This document shows, piece by piece, positions 9,800-19,057 of a stretch of DNA of 64,000 nt. The notes under the pieces are model-generated. The model was not told the origin of the DNA, ran no database searches, and worked only from the letters and a program-made list of their open reading frames with translations. Position 1 is the stretch's first letter, and every line of letters begins with the position of its first letter. The stretch comes from Pedobacter glucosidilyticus (GTDB taxonomy: Bacteria; Bacteroidota; Bacteroidia; Sphingobacteriales; Sphingobacteriaceae), in NCBI RefSeq assembly GCF_002483235.1, contig NZ_DLHN01000037.1:87875-151874 (forward strand), in the 5' to 3' direction. A program made the position numbers and the translations under genes.

Positions 9800-11230
9800 C
9801 TAACAATCACTTAAACTTATTGGAATATTAACCGCCAAGCCACCTTCTGATGTTTCTTTGTATTTAGAATTCATATCTAAAGCCGTTTCCCACATGGTTT
9901 TAACTACACTATCTAAAGAAACTTTTGCTTTTGATGGCTCACTTTGTAGTGCTAATTGAGCAGCTGTAATAGCTTTTATTGCCCCCATCGTATTACGCTC
10001 AATACAAGGAACTTGAACCAAACCAGCAATTGGATCGCATGTAAGCCCTAGATGATGCTCCATAGCAATTTCTGCTGCCATTAAACACTGCTCTGGGCTG
10101 CCACCTAAAACTTCTGTTAAACCAGCTGCTGCCATTGCCGAGCTTACGCCGATTTCTGCTTGGCAACCGCCCATAGCAGCAGATAAAGTTGCACCTTGTT
10201 TAAAAATACTTCCAATTTGTGCCGCAGTTAATAAAAATTGTATGATTTTACTGTTGTTTTGACCATTGCAAAAAACAATATAATACATTAAAACAGCCGG
10301 AATAACACCTGCAGAACCATTTGTTGGTGCTGTTACTACCCTGCCAAAAGAAGCATTTTCTTCGTTTACAGCTAAAGCAAAACAGCTAACCCAATTTAAA
10401 GTATACTGAAAACCATTACCATTTTCTTTAATGGCAGCCATCCACTCGTATTGGTTATGATATTTTTTACCAGATAATAACCTTTTATTAATAGCGGCCG
10501 CCCTTCTGTTTACAAGCAATCCACCGGGTAAAATTCCTTCTTCATGGCACCCTTTATAGATACAGTCTATCATCACCTGCCATATTTGAAGCAATTTTTC
10601 ATCTATAACAAGTTCTGTATTCCAGCATTTTTCATTCTCTAAAACTATACTGCTGATGTTTTTAACTGCTGTTGTACAAGCATTAAGTAAGTGGGCAGCG
10701 GTTTGTGTTTCGTATTTAGGTGCTGTTGTCTTAGCAGAAGTTAAGGTTTCTTCTCCTTCTTTTTGGATAAACCCACCACCAACAGAATAATAAGTTTCCT
10801 GATAAACCTCGGCCGAGGCTAATACCACAATAAAAGTGAGGGCATTAGGATGATAAGGCAAGGATTCTTGCTTTAAAAACTCAATATCTTTAGCGTAATT
10901 AAAATCTATGCAATGTTGCTGATGAAGATTTATTTTTTTGTCGTTTTTGATACTATTTATTATCGGATTTATTTGGTTGATGTCCATCGTAACCGGATCA
11001 AAACCGCCTAAACCTAACATTAAAGCTATATCTGTACCATGCCCAATACCTGTTTTAGCTAGCGAACCATATAAAACAACATGAATAGTATTTACCTGAT
11101 TGAGTTTGCCGTTTGCATGTAAATCTTTTACAAAACGTTGCGCAGCCCTCCAGGGACCAAGCGTGTGTGAACTTGAAGGACCAACACCTATTTTAAGGAT
11201 ATCAAAAACAGAAATTTGTTCGGCTAACAT
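9800..11230 (-). CDS. sdaA: L-serine ammonia-lyase (iron-sulfur, single chain)
   Basis: 476 residues, the fused one-chain form. It deaminates L-serine to pyruvate and ammonia using an oxygen-sensitive 4Fe-4S cluster. The beta part has GVGPSSSHTLGPWRAA near the start. The alpha part has APTNGSAGVIPAV, AAMGGCQAEIGVSSAMAA, GGSPEQC and HHLGLTCDPIAGLVQVPC, giving the cysteines expected for cluster binding. The lead gene is the MFS carrier just upstream (20-bp gap, same strand), so uptake of serine or a related compound followed by deamination is a reasonable inference. It is convergent with the ROK gene. Confidence 0.95.
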   Translation of the reverse strand: MLAEQISVFDILKIGVGPSSSHTLGPWRAAQRFVKDLHANGKLNQVNTIHVVLYGSLAKTGIGHGTDIALMLGLGGFDPVTMDINQINPIINSIKNDKKINLHQQHCIDFNYAKDIEFLKQESLPYHPNALTFIVVLASAEVYQETYYSVGGGFIQKEGEETLTSAKTTAPKYETQTAAHLLNACTTAVKNISSIVLENEKCWNTELVIDEKLLQIWQVMIDCIYKGCHEEGILPGGLLVNRRAAAINKRLLSGKKYHNQYEWMAAIKENGNGFQYTLNWVSCFALAVNEENASFGRVVTAPTNGSAGVIPAVLMYYIVFCNGQNNSKIIQFLLTAAQIGSIFKQGATLSAAMGGCQAEIGVSSAMAAAGLTEVLGGSPEQCLMAAEIAMEHHLGLTCDPIAGLVQVPCIERNTMGAIKAITAAQLALQSEPSKAKVSLDSVVKTMWETALDMNSKYKETSEGGLAVNIPISLSDC

Positions 11231-11249
11231 AGCAGGATAAATAAAAATT

Positions 11250-12503
11250 TTAGTCTTCTAAATAATCTAAATCTTTAGAAAAAGTTTCTTGCATTTTATT
11301 TAAGGCCCAAAAAGCTAATCCTAAACTTATGACACCAACAATAATACCTGCGTGTATAAAAGTTCCGTTAAATACCTTATTAAAGAACTGAAAAAGTAAT
11401 GATAAAGGAACTACTGCACCTCTAACAAAATTAGGTACTGTGGTAGTAACGGTCGCCCTAATATTAGTACCAAACTGCTCTGCTGCTATGGTCATAAAAA
11501 TAACCCAATAGCCTACAGAAAAACCTAGGAATAAGCATATTGCGTAGAAAGCAAACAAGCTTATACCAGACAAAAAGAAATATGCCGCAACGCCTACTAC
11601 TGATAAAAACAAATAAACATAAACCACTTTTAAGCGGCTTTTTAACCACTGACTTAACAAGCCACTAGCAATATCGCCTAACACCAAACCGGCATAACAA
11701 CAGGCAACAGCAGCACCAGCATTTACATTACCTTGAACGCCCAAAACCTTACCAAACTCTGGCGATAAAGTAATTAAAATCCCAACTACAAACCATAAAG
11801 GCACACCAATGATAATACATCTCAGATATTTAAAAAAACGCTTCTTATTACTAAAAAGCGAGAAAAAATCGCCTCTATTTACATGTTCTTGTTCTTTGGT
11901 TTTACCAAACATCCCTGATTCTGATACACCTATTCTTAATAACAACAAGGATAAACCTAAACCTCCACCAATAAAATAACAGGTACGCCAATCAAAAATT
12001 TGTGCAACAAAATAAGCTGCTACAGCACCACTAACCCCCACAGCAGCCACTATTGTTGTGGCATAACCTCTTTTTTCTTTAGAAATTAGCTCGGCCACTA
12101 AAGTAATACCAGCTCCCAACTCTCCTGCCAAACCAACTCCAGCTATAAAACGCCAAACAGCATAAGCTTCTATCGAGTTTACAAAACCATTAGCGATGTT
12201 AGCCACCGAATACATAAAAATAGAACCAAACAACACAGAAAGTCTACCTTTTTTATCGCCAAGTATGCCCCAAAAAATACCCCCTAATAGCAAACCTATC
12301 ATTTGAACGTTTAAAAGAAAGATACCATTATCTGTTAAGGTTTGTCCAAAATAACCCATAGACTCTAAACTAGGTACCCTCACAATACTAAAAAGCAGTA
12401 AATCATAAACATCTACAAAGTAACCTAAAGAGGCTACAATTACAGCAGCACTTAAAAGACCTGCCTTGGGCTGAATATTTTGTTCTTGGCTAGAAGAAAC
12501 CAT
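11250..12503 (-). CDS. MFS transporter (metabolite:H+ symporter type)
   Basis: 417 residues with about 12 hydrophobic segments. The loop signature between helices 2 and 3 is GILGDKKGRLS and helix 4 carries RFIAGVGLAGELGAG, both typical of the sugar/metabolite-proton symporter branch. A cytoplasmic basic loop (SLFSNKKRFFKYLR) splits the halves. It sits in the inner membrane and probably imports a small carboxylate, amino acid or sugar. The pairing with serine dehydratase 20 bp downstream hints at serine or a serine-yielding substrate, but this is context only. The 5' region is separated from the phosphoesterase gene by a terminator. Confidence 0.88.
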   Translation of the reverse strand: MVSSSQEQNIQPKAGLLSAAVIVASLGYFVDVYDLLLFSIVRVPSLESMGYFGQTLTDNGIFLLNVQMIGLLLGGIFWGILGDKKGRLSVLFGSIFMYSVANIANGFVNSIEAYAVWRFIAGVGLAGELGAGITLVAELISKEKRGYATTIVAAVGVSGAVAAYFVAQIFDWRTCYFIGGGLGLSLLLLRIGVSESGMFGKTKEQEHVNRGDFFSLFSNKKRFFKYLRCIIIGVPLWFVVGILITLSPEFGKVLGVQGNVNAGAAVACCYAGLVLGDIASGLLSQWLKSRLKVVYVYLFLSVVGVAAYFFLSGISLFAFYAICLFLGFSVGYWVIFMTIAAEQFGTNIRATVTTTVPNFVRGAVVPLSLLFQFFNKVFNGTFIHAGIIVGVISLGLAFWALNKMQETFSKDLDYLED

Positions 12504-12602
12504 ATAGAAAATTTAGAATAATTGGTTAAAAACTTTTGATTTATTTTACTTTGTTTGGCTAAATTAATAAATATTTTAAAAAGTCAAAGTTTAATTTATC
12601 CT

Positions 12603-12637
12603 AAAAAAGAAATGGCTTCACTATTTGTAAAGCCACC
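12603..12637 (-). terminator. Intrinsic terminator after the phosphoesterase gene
   Basis: Read on the minus strand: a 6-bp stem TGGCTT/AAGCCA with an 11-base loop, then a T-rich tract ending in TTTTTT. It lies about 25 bp after the stop of the metallophosphoesterase and insulates the MFS-sdaA unit. Confidence 0.75.
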
Positions 12638-12661
12638 TTTAACATCAGAAAATGTAAGTCA

Positions 12662-13894
12662 TTATTTCTTGTATTGGTAACTATCAAACTGAACGCCATT
12701 TTCATTAATCATCCTAAACAATGCTTGATTGTTTTTTAGTGTTACCGCAATAAAATGTCTAATACTTTGCGCTTCTTTTAAATACCATTCTTTTTTGGTT
12801 ATTGGTCTTGTATTTACTCCCCATGCGCCATCGCCCATATAAACAATACCTTTACCGGTTTCATCAATTTTATTTTCAAAGATAGGATATGTTCTTTTAT
12901 AAGTATGGTCATGATTTTCAAAAGCTACTTTTACCCCATTTTTCTCAAACAAAGGCACAAAATTTTCTCTTATTTCTTTACTGTTACTCGCAGAAAACGC
13001 TCTGTTTGATGGATAAGCCGGCACATGATAGAAAGGGAATATAAAATCTACTTTTTTGTTTCTAGTGGCTAAGGTTTGAGCTAACCACTGGGTTTGCTCG
13101 CCTTTGATTGGGTTAGAATGATCTGTATCTAAAGCTACTAAAGAAAGGTAATTTTTAAAATCAAGAACATTATAGCCTCTTAAACCCGGGAAAGCAAAAA
13201 AAGTATAAAAGTAAGGAGCAATCTTTTTCCTCCACTCGTTGGTATCTTTAAAATCAGGATGCTTTTTATAAGTTCCATCAACAACTTCATGGTTTCCGAT
13301 ACCTGCTACAATAGGTATAATCCTGTTATCTTTATCTATAAGCGTTTCTTGTACCGACTGAAACCATTGCTCCCATCTTCCCAAATTCTTTTCTAAGCCA
13401 TTTGCGTAAGCTAAATCTCCACCTAAGACTATAAAATCTGGATTTAATGCTAAAGCAGCCTTATTGGTTCTATCCATGTGAGCTTTTTCATGCATGGTAT
13501 CACCGCCTGTAATAAATGTGATACCTTTTTTGGTATTAAGCGGCATGGTTCTAAACCTGTAAACTGTTTTATCAGAACCAAAAGTAAACTCATAATTACC
13601 TGCTGCTGTAAGATTTTTCAAGTAAAATCTATTGATTTTTTTGGTAGAAAATGGAAAGGCAAAACTTTCTCCCTGAAATTCATTCCACTTTTTCTCTGTA
13701 GCTAATTTATAGTTTAAGGTGTTTTTACCTTGATAATCGCCTAGTGTATGAACATCAATGACCATGGTAGATGTTGGATCATCAACCCAAGTAAGAAGTA
13801 GACCAGCAACTATTTTTTTGTCTTGAGCTTGTAATTTACAAGCAAAAATAAAGAAAGCTAGAAAGCTAAATACCTTTAGCAAATGTTTAATCAT
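12662..13894 (-). CDS. Secreted purple acid phosphatase-like metallophosphoesterase
   Basis: 410 residues with a cleavable signal (FLAFFIFACKLQAQ). An N-terminal beta domain (about 30-125) is followed by a calcineurin-like fold. The five metal-binding blocks can be followed: TGGDTM, LGGDLAYANG, GIGNHEV, FPFYHVPAY and ENHDHTYKR. The spacing and the Tyr of GDLAY fit the purple acid phosphatase group with a dinuclear metal site. The last block reads NHDH where GHxH is usual, a possible second-sphere change. Activity on phosphomonoesters or diesters in the periplasm is inferred. It stands alone with its own terminator. Confidence 0.88.
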   Translation of the reverse strand: MIKHLLKVFSFLAFFIFACKLQAQDKKIVAGLLLTWVDDPTSTMVIDVHTLGDYQGKNTLNYKLATEKKWNEFQGESFAFPFSTKKINRFYLKNLTAAGNYEFTFGSDKTVYRFRTMPLNTKKGITFITGGDTMHEKAHMDRTNKAALALNPDFIVLGGDLAYANGLEKNLGRWEQWFQSVQETLIDKDNRIIPIVAGIGNHEVVDGTYKKHPDFKDTNEWRKKIAPYFYTFFAFPGLRGYNVLDFKNYLSLVALDTDHSNPIKGEQTQWLAQTLATRNKKVDFIFPFYHVPAYPSNRAFSASNSKEIRENFVPLFEKNGVKVAFENHDHTYKRTYPIFENKIDETGKGIVYMGDGAWGVNTRPITKKEWYLKEAQSIRHFIAVTLKNNQALFRMINENGVQFDSYQYKK

Positions 13895-13996
13895 GTGGAT
13901 TAATTTTGGTTTAACAGCTTGGAAATCTGAAATTTTCCTCAGAATTTCGATTCTAAAAATACAAAGCCTAAATCTAATTAGCTAAATTAATCTCAA

Positions 13997-14875
13997 CTAC
14001 TTAAAATTTTTCTCTATTAATAGTTGAATAATTCCATCAACCATACCAACTCTGGGCACATAAATGTTTTTAATATTACCCCATTTCATTACTTTAAGAA
14101 AAATATCGCAAGCAGGGATAATAACGTCTGCCCTATCTTGATTTAAGCCTAAGACATTGATTCTGTCTTTTAAAGAGTAAGAACTTAAATAATTTTCTAA
14201 GTTTTTAAGTTTTGTAAAAGATAAGGGAGCACCTTCTTTTTCATCAGATAACTTAAATAATTTATTGATGTTACCTCCTGTGCCAATGCCTATAAGGTCT
14301 CTGGTATCTTTACAATTTTCTTTAATCCAGGTTTGCATATCTTGCCATTCTTCCTCTCTATCCTGATTATCCAAAATACGGATAGTACCTAGATTGAAAG
14401 ATTTTGAGGCTTCCATTTGGCCATGACTAAATACCGAAAGTTCTGTACTTCCGCCACCAACATCTATATATAAATAGTTTTTCTTGCGATCTAGCGTTTG
14501 TTCTATATGGCTGGCGTAGATGATGCTCGCTTCTTTTTGACCACCAATAACCTCTAAATCAAGACCTATTTCTTCTTTTACCTTTGTTGTAAGTTCCTCG
14601 CCATTTACCGCCTCACGCATGGCCGATGTTGCACAAGCCATGTAATCTTCAACTTTATAAACATCCATAAGGTTCTTAAAAGCTAACATGGTTTTATATA
14701 AATCAGTAGCTTTCTTCTCAGAAATTTTTTTCTCCAAAAAAGCATCATCACCTAACCTTAAAGGTACTCTTACTAAAGTGTTTTTTTTAAAAGAGATGGT
14801 TCCGTCGTTATCTATAATATCTGCTATAAGGAGTCTTACTGCGTTAGAACCAATATCAATTGCTGCGTATTTCAA
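13997..14875 (-). CDS. Ppx/GppA family exopolyphosphatase (short form)
   Basis: 292 residues, only the two-lobed ASKHA catalytic part and no C-terminal HD-like domain. Seen: IDIGSNAVRLLIAD at the phosphate-1 loop, CATSAMREA, IDVGGGSTELS and GIGTGGNI. The family hydrolyses polyphosphate or pppGpp. The start is TTG at 14875, two bases after the TAA of ppk1, with no alternative in-frame ATG nearby. The pairing with ppk1 points to polyphosphate turnover, with synthesis and breakdown coded in one operon. Confidence 0.92.
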   Translation of the reverse strand: MKYAAIDIGSNAVRLLIADIIDNDGTISFKKNTLVRVPLRLGDDAFLEKKISEKKATDLYKTMLAFKNLMDVYKVEDYMACATSAMREAVNGEELTTKVKEEIGLDLEVIGGQKEASIIYASHIEQTLDRKKNYLYIDVGGGSTELSVFSHGQMEASKSFNLGTIRILDNQDREEEWQDMQTWIKENCKDTRDLIGIGTGGNINKLFKLSDEKEGAPLSFTKLKNLENYLSSYSLKDRINVLGLNQDRADVIIPACDIFLKVMKWGNIKNIYVPRVGMVDGIIQLLIEKNFK

Positions 14876-14877
14876 TT

Positions 14878-16932
14878 TTAGCTATGTTTTTGTTTTAAAT
14901 AATTATATATCTCTATTTGAGAACGGTAAGGTTCTTTATGACCAGTTTTACGATATTTATTGTTGTTGAGATGATTGATTTCTCTGGCTTTGGTATTGTC
15001 TTTTAATTGTATATCTATAATATCTCTAATTTCCTGTTTGATAGTCTCATCATAAATAGGGAAACCAACTTCTACCCGATGATCTAAGTTTCTAGTCATT
15101 AAGTCGGCTGATAATAAAAAGACTTTTTCTTTCCCTCCATTTGCAAAAACCCATATCCTAGCATGTTCCAAATATTTATCTACAATAGATATCACTTCAA
15201 TATTTTCGCTAAAACCCTTTCTTCCAGGAACCAAGCTACACATACCACGTACTATCAATGTAATTTTTACACCCGCATTGCTAGCTTCGTAAAGCTTCTT
15301 GATGGTTTGCTCATCAGCAAGCGAATTCATTTTTAAGATGATGTAAGCCTCTTTACCTTGCTTGGCAGTTTTAATTTCCTGATTAATAAGTGCGAATAAT
15401 TTAGGACGAGTTTCTAAAGGAGAAACTATTAAATGCTTATAATCTTTAGAAATTGCTTTTTTAGAAATGGCTATAAACAGTTTACTTAATTCATCCGTAA
15501 TTTTAGGATTAGCAGTAAATAAGCTATGATCACCATAGATACCAGCAGTTTTCTCATTAAAATTGCCCGTAGCTAAATTAGCATAATGTACTTTAACACC
15601 TTTTTCTATACGGGTAACTAAACAAATTTTAGAATGCACTTTATAACCTGTGATACCATAGTTAACCATTACCCCCTCTTCTTCTAGTCTGTTTGTCCAA
15701 TAAATGTTGGCTTGCTCATCAAAACGGGCTTTAAGCTCAACCAAACAATTTACCTTTTTGCCATTACGTGATGCGTTGATAAGCGCATTAATTACTTTAG
15801 AATTTTCTGCTAAGCGATATAAAGTAATGTGTATTTCTGTAACTTTTGGATCTATGGCGGCTTCTCTTAAAAAGTGGATGATATAGTCAAAAGATTGATA
15901 AGGCAGACTGATAAGATAATCTTTTCGTTTAATCAACTCGAATAACCCTTTAAAATAGCTTAAGCCTTTTACCGGCAGCGGCGTTTGCTTTTTATATTCT
16001 AAATCATCTAAACCTACATTAGGAAAACTTATAAAATCTTTAAAATTATGATATCTGTTACCTGGTATTAAGCTTTCTGAGTTTAAATTTAATTTTGATA
16101 CAATGGTTGATAGCATATCCATTGGCATGGCGGTATCATAAAGTAAGCGCATTGGCTTACCTTTTTTACGTTTTTGTAAACTTTTAGATAATGCTTCTAT
16201 AAATTTATCACTAACGGTTTTATCTAAATCCAGTTCGGCATCACGGGTAACTTGTATAGAATATGCTTCAATTTCATCATAATCAAAAATGAAGAAAACA
16301 TCATCTAAACAATACCTAATAATATCATCAACCAGAATAATAAATTTCAGATTGTTGGTTTCTGGTAAAATTAAAAACCTGCTAATTCCTTCTGGAAGCT
16401 CAACCAAAGCATATTTTACTTTGGTTTTTTTATCTTTCTTGGATAGCTTAACCAAAAAATAAATAACCCTGTCTTTTAATTCTGGAAAAGGCTGTTTTTC
16501 ATCTAAAATAATAGGCACAATAGCAGATAAAAGCTTATCTCTAAAAAACGATTTTACGAAAGCTCCCCGACTTACGTTTAATTGCTTATCATTAAGGATA
16601 AAAATTTTATTGTTAGAAAGTTCTTTGATAATCTCCTCATACAAAAGATTAAACTTTCTTTCTTGTTTGATAACGATATTTTTAATTTGATTGAGGATTT
16701 TTTTAGGATTATAGCCTAATTCCTCTTTTACTTTGTCTACAACAGTTGTTAACCTATTTAAAGTAGCAACACGTACACGGTAAAACTCATCCAAATTAGA
16801 GGAGAATATAGCTAAAAACTTTATGCGCTCTATCAAAGGGACAGTTTTATCCGCAGCTTCCTGCAAAACCCTATCATTAAAATATAGCCAACTAATTTCT
16901 CTATTTAAAATTGGAGGTTTACTATTTGTCAT
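14878..16932 (-). CDS. ppk1: Polyphosphate kinase 1
   Basis: 684 residues from the ATG at 16932. The frame stays open for nine codons upstream, but the family N-terminus NREISWLYFNDRVLQEA follows shortly after this ATG. It makes polyphosphate reversibly from ATP through a phosphohistidine. Signatures: FSSNLDEFYRVRVA near the start, the catalytic block KVHSKICLV with the HxK histidine, ANLATGNFNEKTAGIYGDHS, and the second phospholipase-D-like repeat with EHARIWVFANGG and SADLMTRNLDHRVEV. Family length and domain order are normal. It is tightly coupled to the exopolyphosphatase gene downstream. Confidence 0.96.
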   Translation of the reverse strand: MTNSKPPILNREISWLYFNDRVLQEAADKTVPLIERIKFLAIFSSNLDEFYRVRVATLNRLTTVVDKVKEELGYNPKKILNQIKNIVIKQERKFNLLYEEIIKELSNNKIFILNDKQLNVSRGAFVKSFFRDKLLSAIVPIILDEKQPFPELKDRVIYFLVKLSKKDKKTKVKYALVELPEGISRFLILPETNNLKFIILVDDIIRYCLDDVFFIFDYDEIEAYSIQVTRDAELDLDKTVSDKFIEALSKSLQKRKKGKPMRLLYDTAMPMDMLSTIVSKLNLNSESLIPGNRYHNFKDFISFPNVGLDDLEYKKQTPLPVKGLSYFKGLFELIKRKDYLISLPYQSFDYIIHFLREAAIDPKVTEIHITLYRLAENSKVINALINASRNGKKVNCLVELKARFDEQANIYWTNRLEEEGVMVNYGITGYKVHSKICLVTRIEKGVKVHYANLATGNFNEKTAGIYGDHSLFTANPKITDELSKLFIAISKKAISKDYKHLIVSPLETRPKLFALINQEIKTAKQGKEAYIILKMNSLADEQTIKKLYEASNAGVKITLIVRGMCSLVPGRKGFSENIEVISIVDKYLEHARIWVFANGGKEKVFLLSADLMTRNLDHRVEVGFPIYDETIKQEIRDIIDIQLKDNTKAREINHLNNNKYRKTGHKEPYRSQIEIYNYLKQKHS

Positions 16933-17054
16933 TATATACCACGAAATCCAAAGCTGCAAAATTTAATGTTAACTATGTGTTAAGTATAAACACTGTTAAC
17001 CATTATTCAAAAACACGTAATACCTATCAAAATTGATGCAGCAATTTACTTTAT

Positions 17055-17627
17055 CTACTCTGTTTTCTTAGTTGATGATTTATTTACTTTTTTAACAGGT
17101 GCTTTGCTGGCTGTTTTTGGTGCCTCTGGCTTGGCTACAGTTACTGCTTTATCAACAGTTTTTTTGGTGGGTACAGCTTTTGGTGCAGGGGCTTTTTTTA
17201 CTACTTTTTTAGTAGGAGTAGTCGCTTTTGGAGCCTCAGTTTTAACATCATCTAAAACTACTTTAGCTGGGTTTACAACTTCCTTTTTAATAATTTCTTC
17301 TATATCAGCAGCCTTGGTATTTACCTTTTTAACTGCTTTTGCAATTACTTTTTCCGCTTTTTGTGTTGATTTTAAGGTATTCACTTTTACTTCGGCTTTT
17401 TTAGTATCCGTTTTATTAACCTTTATATCTTTTACACTTTTAATTTTAGCGGCTAGTTTTTTAGCTAGCAGCTTACTAGCCTTTTTTAATTCGGAGCCTA
17501 TATCCTCAGCGTCATGCCCCAAACTCACAATAAAATCTTTGAGCTTGGCTTTAAGGTTAATTTCTAAATCGTTTTTAAGCTGTTTTTTAACTTTTCTATT
17601 TACCCCTTTGGTTTTTGATACTTTCAT
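17055..17627 (-). CDS. Lysine-rich histone H1-like protein
   Basis: 190 residues of which I count 51 lysines (27%), with much Ala, Val, Thr and Pro and almost no aromatic residues. Residues 1-65 look helical and amphipathic (DLEINLKAKLKDFIVSLGHD, then EDIGSELKKASKLLAKKLAAK) and resemble a small conserved Bacteroidota DNA-binding-type helix pair. Residues 125-190 are a disordered tail of KKAPAPK / KKVVKK / PKTASK repeats similar to the H1 tail and bacterial Hc1/AlgP-like proteins. DNA compaction is a plausible inference, but there is no recognised catalytic or structural domain in the tail. Divergent from yajQ; 95 bp separate it from ppk1 upstream of that gene. Confidence 0.72.
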   Translation of the reverse strand: MKVSKTKGVNRKVKKQLKNDLEINLKAKLKDFIVSLGHDAEDIGSELKKASKLLAKKLAAKIKSVKDIKVNKTDTKKAEVKVNTLKSTQKAEKVIAKAVKKVNTKAADIEEIIKKEVVNPAKVVLDDVKTEAPKATTPTKKVVKKAPAPKAVPTKKTVDKAVTVAKPEAPKTASKAPVKKVNKSSTKKTE

Positions 17628-17693
17628 AATACTTTTTTATTGTTTTATTTAAATCTATCTTTAAAAACTCAATTAATCAAATTAAGTTTTTGT

Positions 17694-18188
17694 ATGCCAT
17701 CATTTGATATCGTAAGTAAACTAGATAGCCAAACATTAGATAACGCTATTAACAATGCAAAAAAGGAGATTTTAAATCGTTATGATTTTCATGATTCTAA
17801 AAGTTCTATAGAATTGGATAAAAAAACCAATGCGCTAACTGTGATAACAGAGAACGATATGCGCTTAAAAGCGATTATTGATTCTATCATTTCTAGAATG
17901 GTGAAGCAACATTTAGACCCTAATGCTTTAAACTTAGAAAAACCGCATTATAGTGTTTCTGGTAACATGATTAGGAAAGATATTGATGTTAAAGAAGGTA
18001 TTGATAAAGAAACAGCTAAAAAGATTGTAAAGAAAATTAAAGATTCTGGATTAAAAGTTCAGGCTTCTATCATGGAAGACCAAGTAAGGGTACAAGGCAA
18101 AAAAATTGATGATTTACAAGCTGTGATACAACTTTGCAGAGGCGATAATTTTGGCCAGCCCCTACAATACATCAACATGAGAAACTAA
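17694..18188 (+). CDS. yajQ: YajQ family nucleotide-binding protein
   Basis: 164 residues from ATG at 17694; the frame is open 54 bases upstream, but the conserved N-terminus PSFDIVSKLD begins here. YajQ proteins have a double ferredoxin-like fold and bind cyclic di-GMP in some species; RNA/tRNA binding has also been reported for the family. Seen: KEILNRYDFHDSKSSIEL, the ENDMRLKAI segment, GNMIRKDIDVKEGIDKETAKK IVK region and VRVQGKKIDDLQAVI. Length is standard. It is followed 2 bp later by the nucleoside phosphorylase gene, so the two are probably cotranscribed. Confidence 0.94.
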   Translation: MPSFDIVSKLDSQTLDNAINNAKKEILNRYDFHDSKSSIELDKKTNALTVITENDMRLKAIIDSIISRMVKQHLDPNALNLEKPHYSVSGNMIRKDIDVKEGIDKETAKKIVKKIKDSGLKVQASIMEDQVRVQGKKIDDLQAVIQLCRGDNFGQPLQYINMRN

Positions 18189-18190
18189 GT

Positions 18191-19057
18191 ATGGAAAAAA
18201 CGATAGCAGCATCAGATTTAATCATAAATACTGATGGTAGTATTTATCATTTAAACTTAAGACCAGAAGATATTGCTGATACCATTATTACTGTTGGCGA
18301 CCAAGAAAGAGTGCCAGAGGTGAGCAAGTATTTTGATAAAATTGAGCTAAAAAAGGGCAAAAGAGAGTTTATTACGCATACGGGTTATATCGGTAAAAAA
18401 AGAATAACCGTTATTTCAACTGGTATTGGTACTGATAATATTGATATCGTTTTAAACGAATTGGATGCACTTGCTAATATTGATTTTGAGCAAAGACAAG
18501 TAAAAGAAAACCATAAAACTTTACAAATTATTAGACTAGGAACATCAGGAAGCATAAATAAAAATGTAGAAATGGGTAGCATTTTAGCATCTTCACATGG
18601 TTTAGGTTTAGATAGTTTGATGCATTATTATGAAAGAAACCTAAACGCTGAAGATAAAGCTTTAGAGCAACAAGTTCAATCTTCTCTTCAAGATTTAGGC
18701 TTATCTCCTTATTTAACATCAGCTTCAGCTTCTTTATTAAATTCTTTAGCTGCTGATATTCCTAAAGGGATAACGGTAACGGCTCCTGGGTTTTACGCTC
18801 CACAGGGCAGAAAAGTAAGAGCAATTAATAAAATCCATAACCTTATTGAAAGGTTAACAAGTTTAAATTTAAACCATTATACAGTTACCAATTTAGAGAT
18901 GGAAACCGCAGGAATTTACGCTCTTGCCAATGCTTTAGGGCATGAAGCTATTTCTATAAATGCCATTTTAGCTAGTCGCTTAAATTTTGAGTTTGCAACT
19001 AACCCAACTTTAATAGTTGAAAATATGCTGAAAAAAGTTTTAGAGAAGTTAGCTTAA
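18191..19057 (+). CDS. Nucleoside phosphorylase (PNP/UDP family)
   Basis: 288 residues. A PNP_UDP_1 fold with the phosphate loop VGDQERVPEV, STGIGTDNIDIVLNEL, LGTSGSIN and the purine/pyrimidine-ribose contact NLEMETAGIYALA (Glu-Met-Glu). It would cleave nucleosides with phosphate, and the closest resemblance is uridine-phosphorylase-like. Its 3' end overlaps the convergent mqnA by 9 bp. The same superfamily includes futalosine hydrolase (MqnB), so a menaquinone role is worth testing but is not shown by the sequence. Cotranscription with yajQ is likely. Confidence 0.88.
   Translation: MEKTIAASDLIINTDGSIYHLNLRPEDIADTIITVGDQERVPEVSKYFDKIELKKGKREFITHTGYIGKKRITVISTGIGTDNIDIVLNELDALANIDFEQRQVKENHKTLQIIRLGTSGSINKNVEMGSILASSHGLGLDSLMHYYERNLNAEDKALEQQVQSSLQDLGLSPYLTSASASLLNSLAADIPKGITVTAPGFYAPQGRKVRAINKIHNLIERLTSLNLNHYTVTNLEMETAGIYALANALGHEAISINAILASRLNFEFATNPTLIVENMLKKVLEKLA

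Noticed and set aside
17104..17652. 182-residue open frame on the plus strand
   Set aside because: It is the antisense shadow of the Lys-rich gene; the Ala/Phe/Ser/Thr-only composition arises from reverse-reading Lys-rich codons. The minus-strand frame is the one with sensible protein features.
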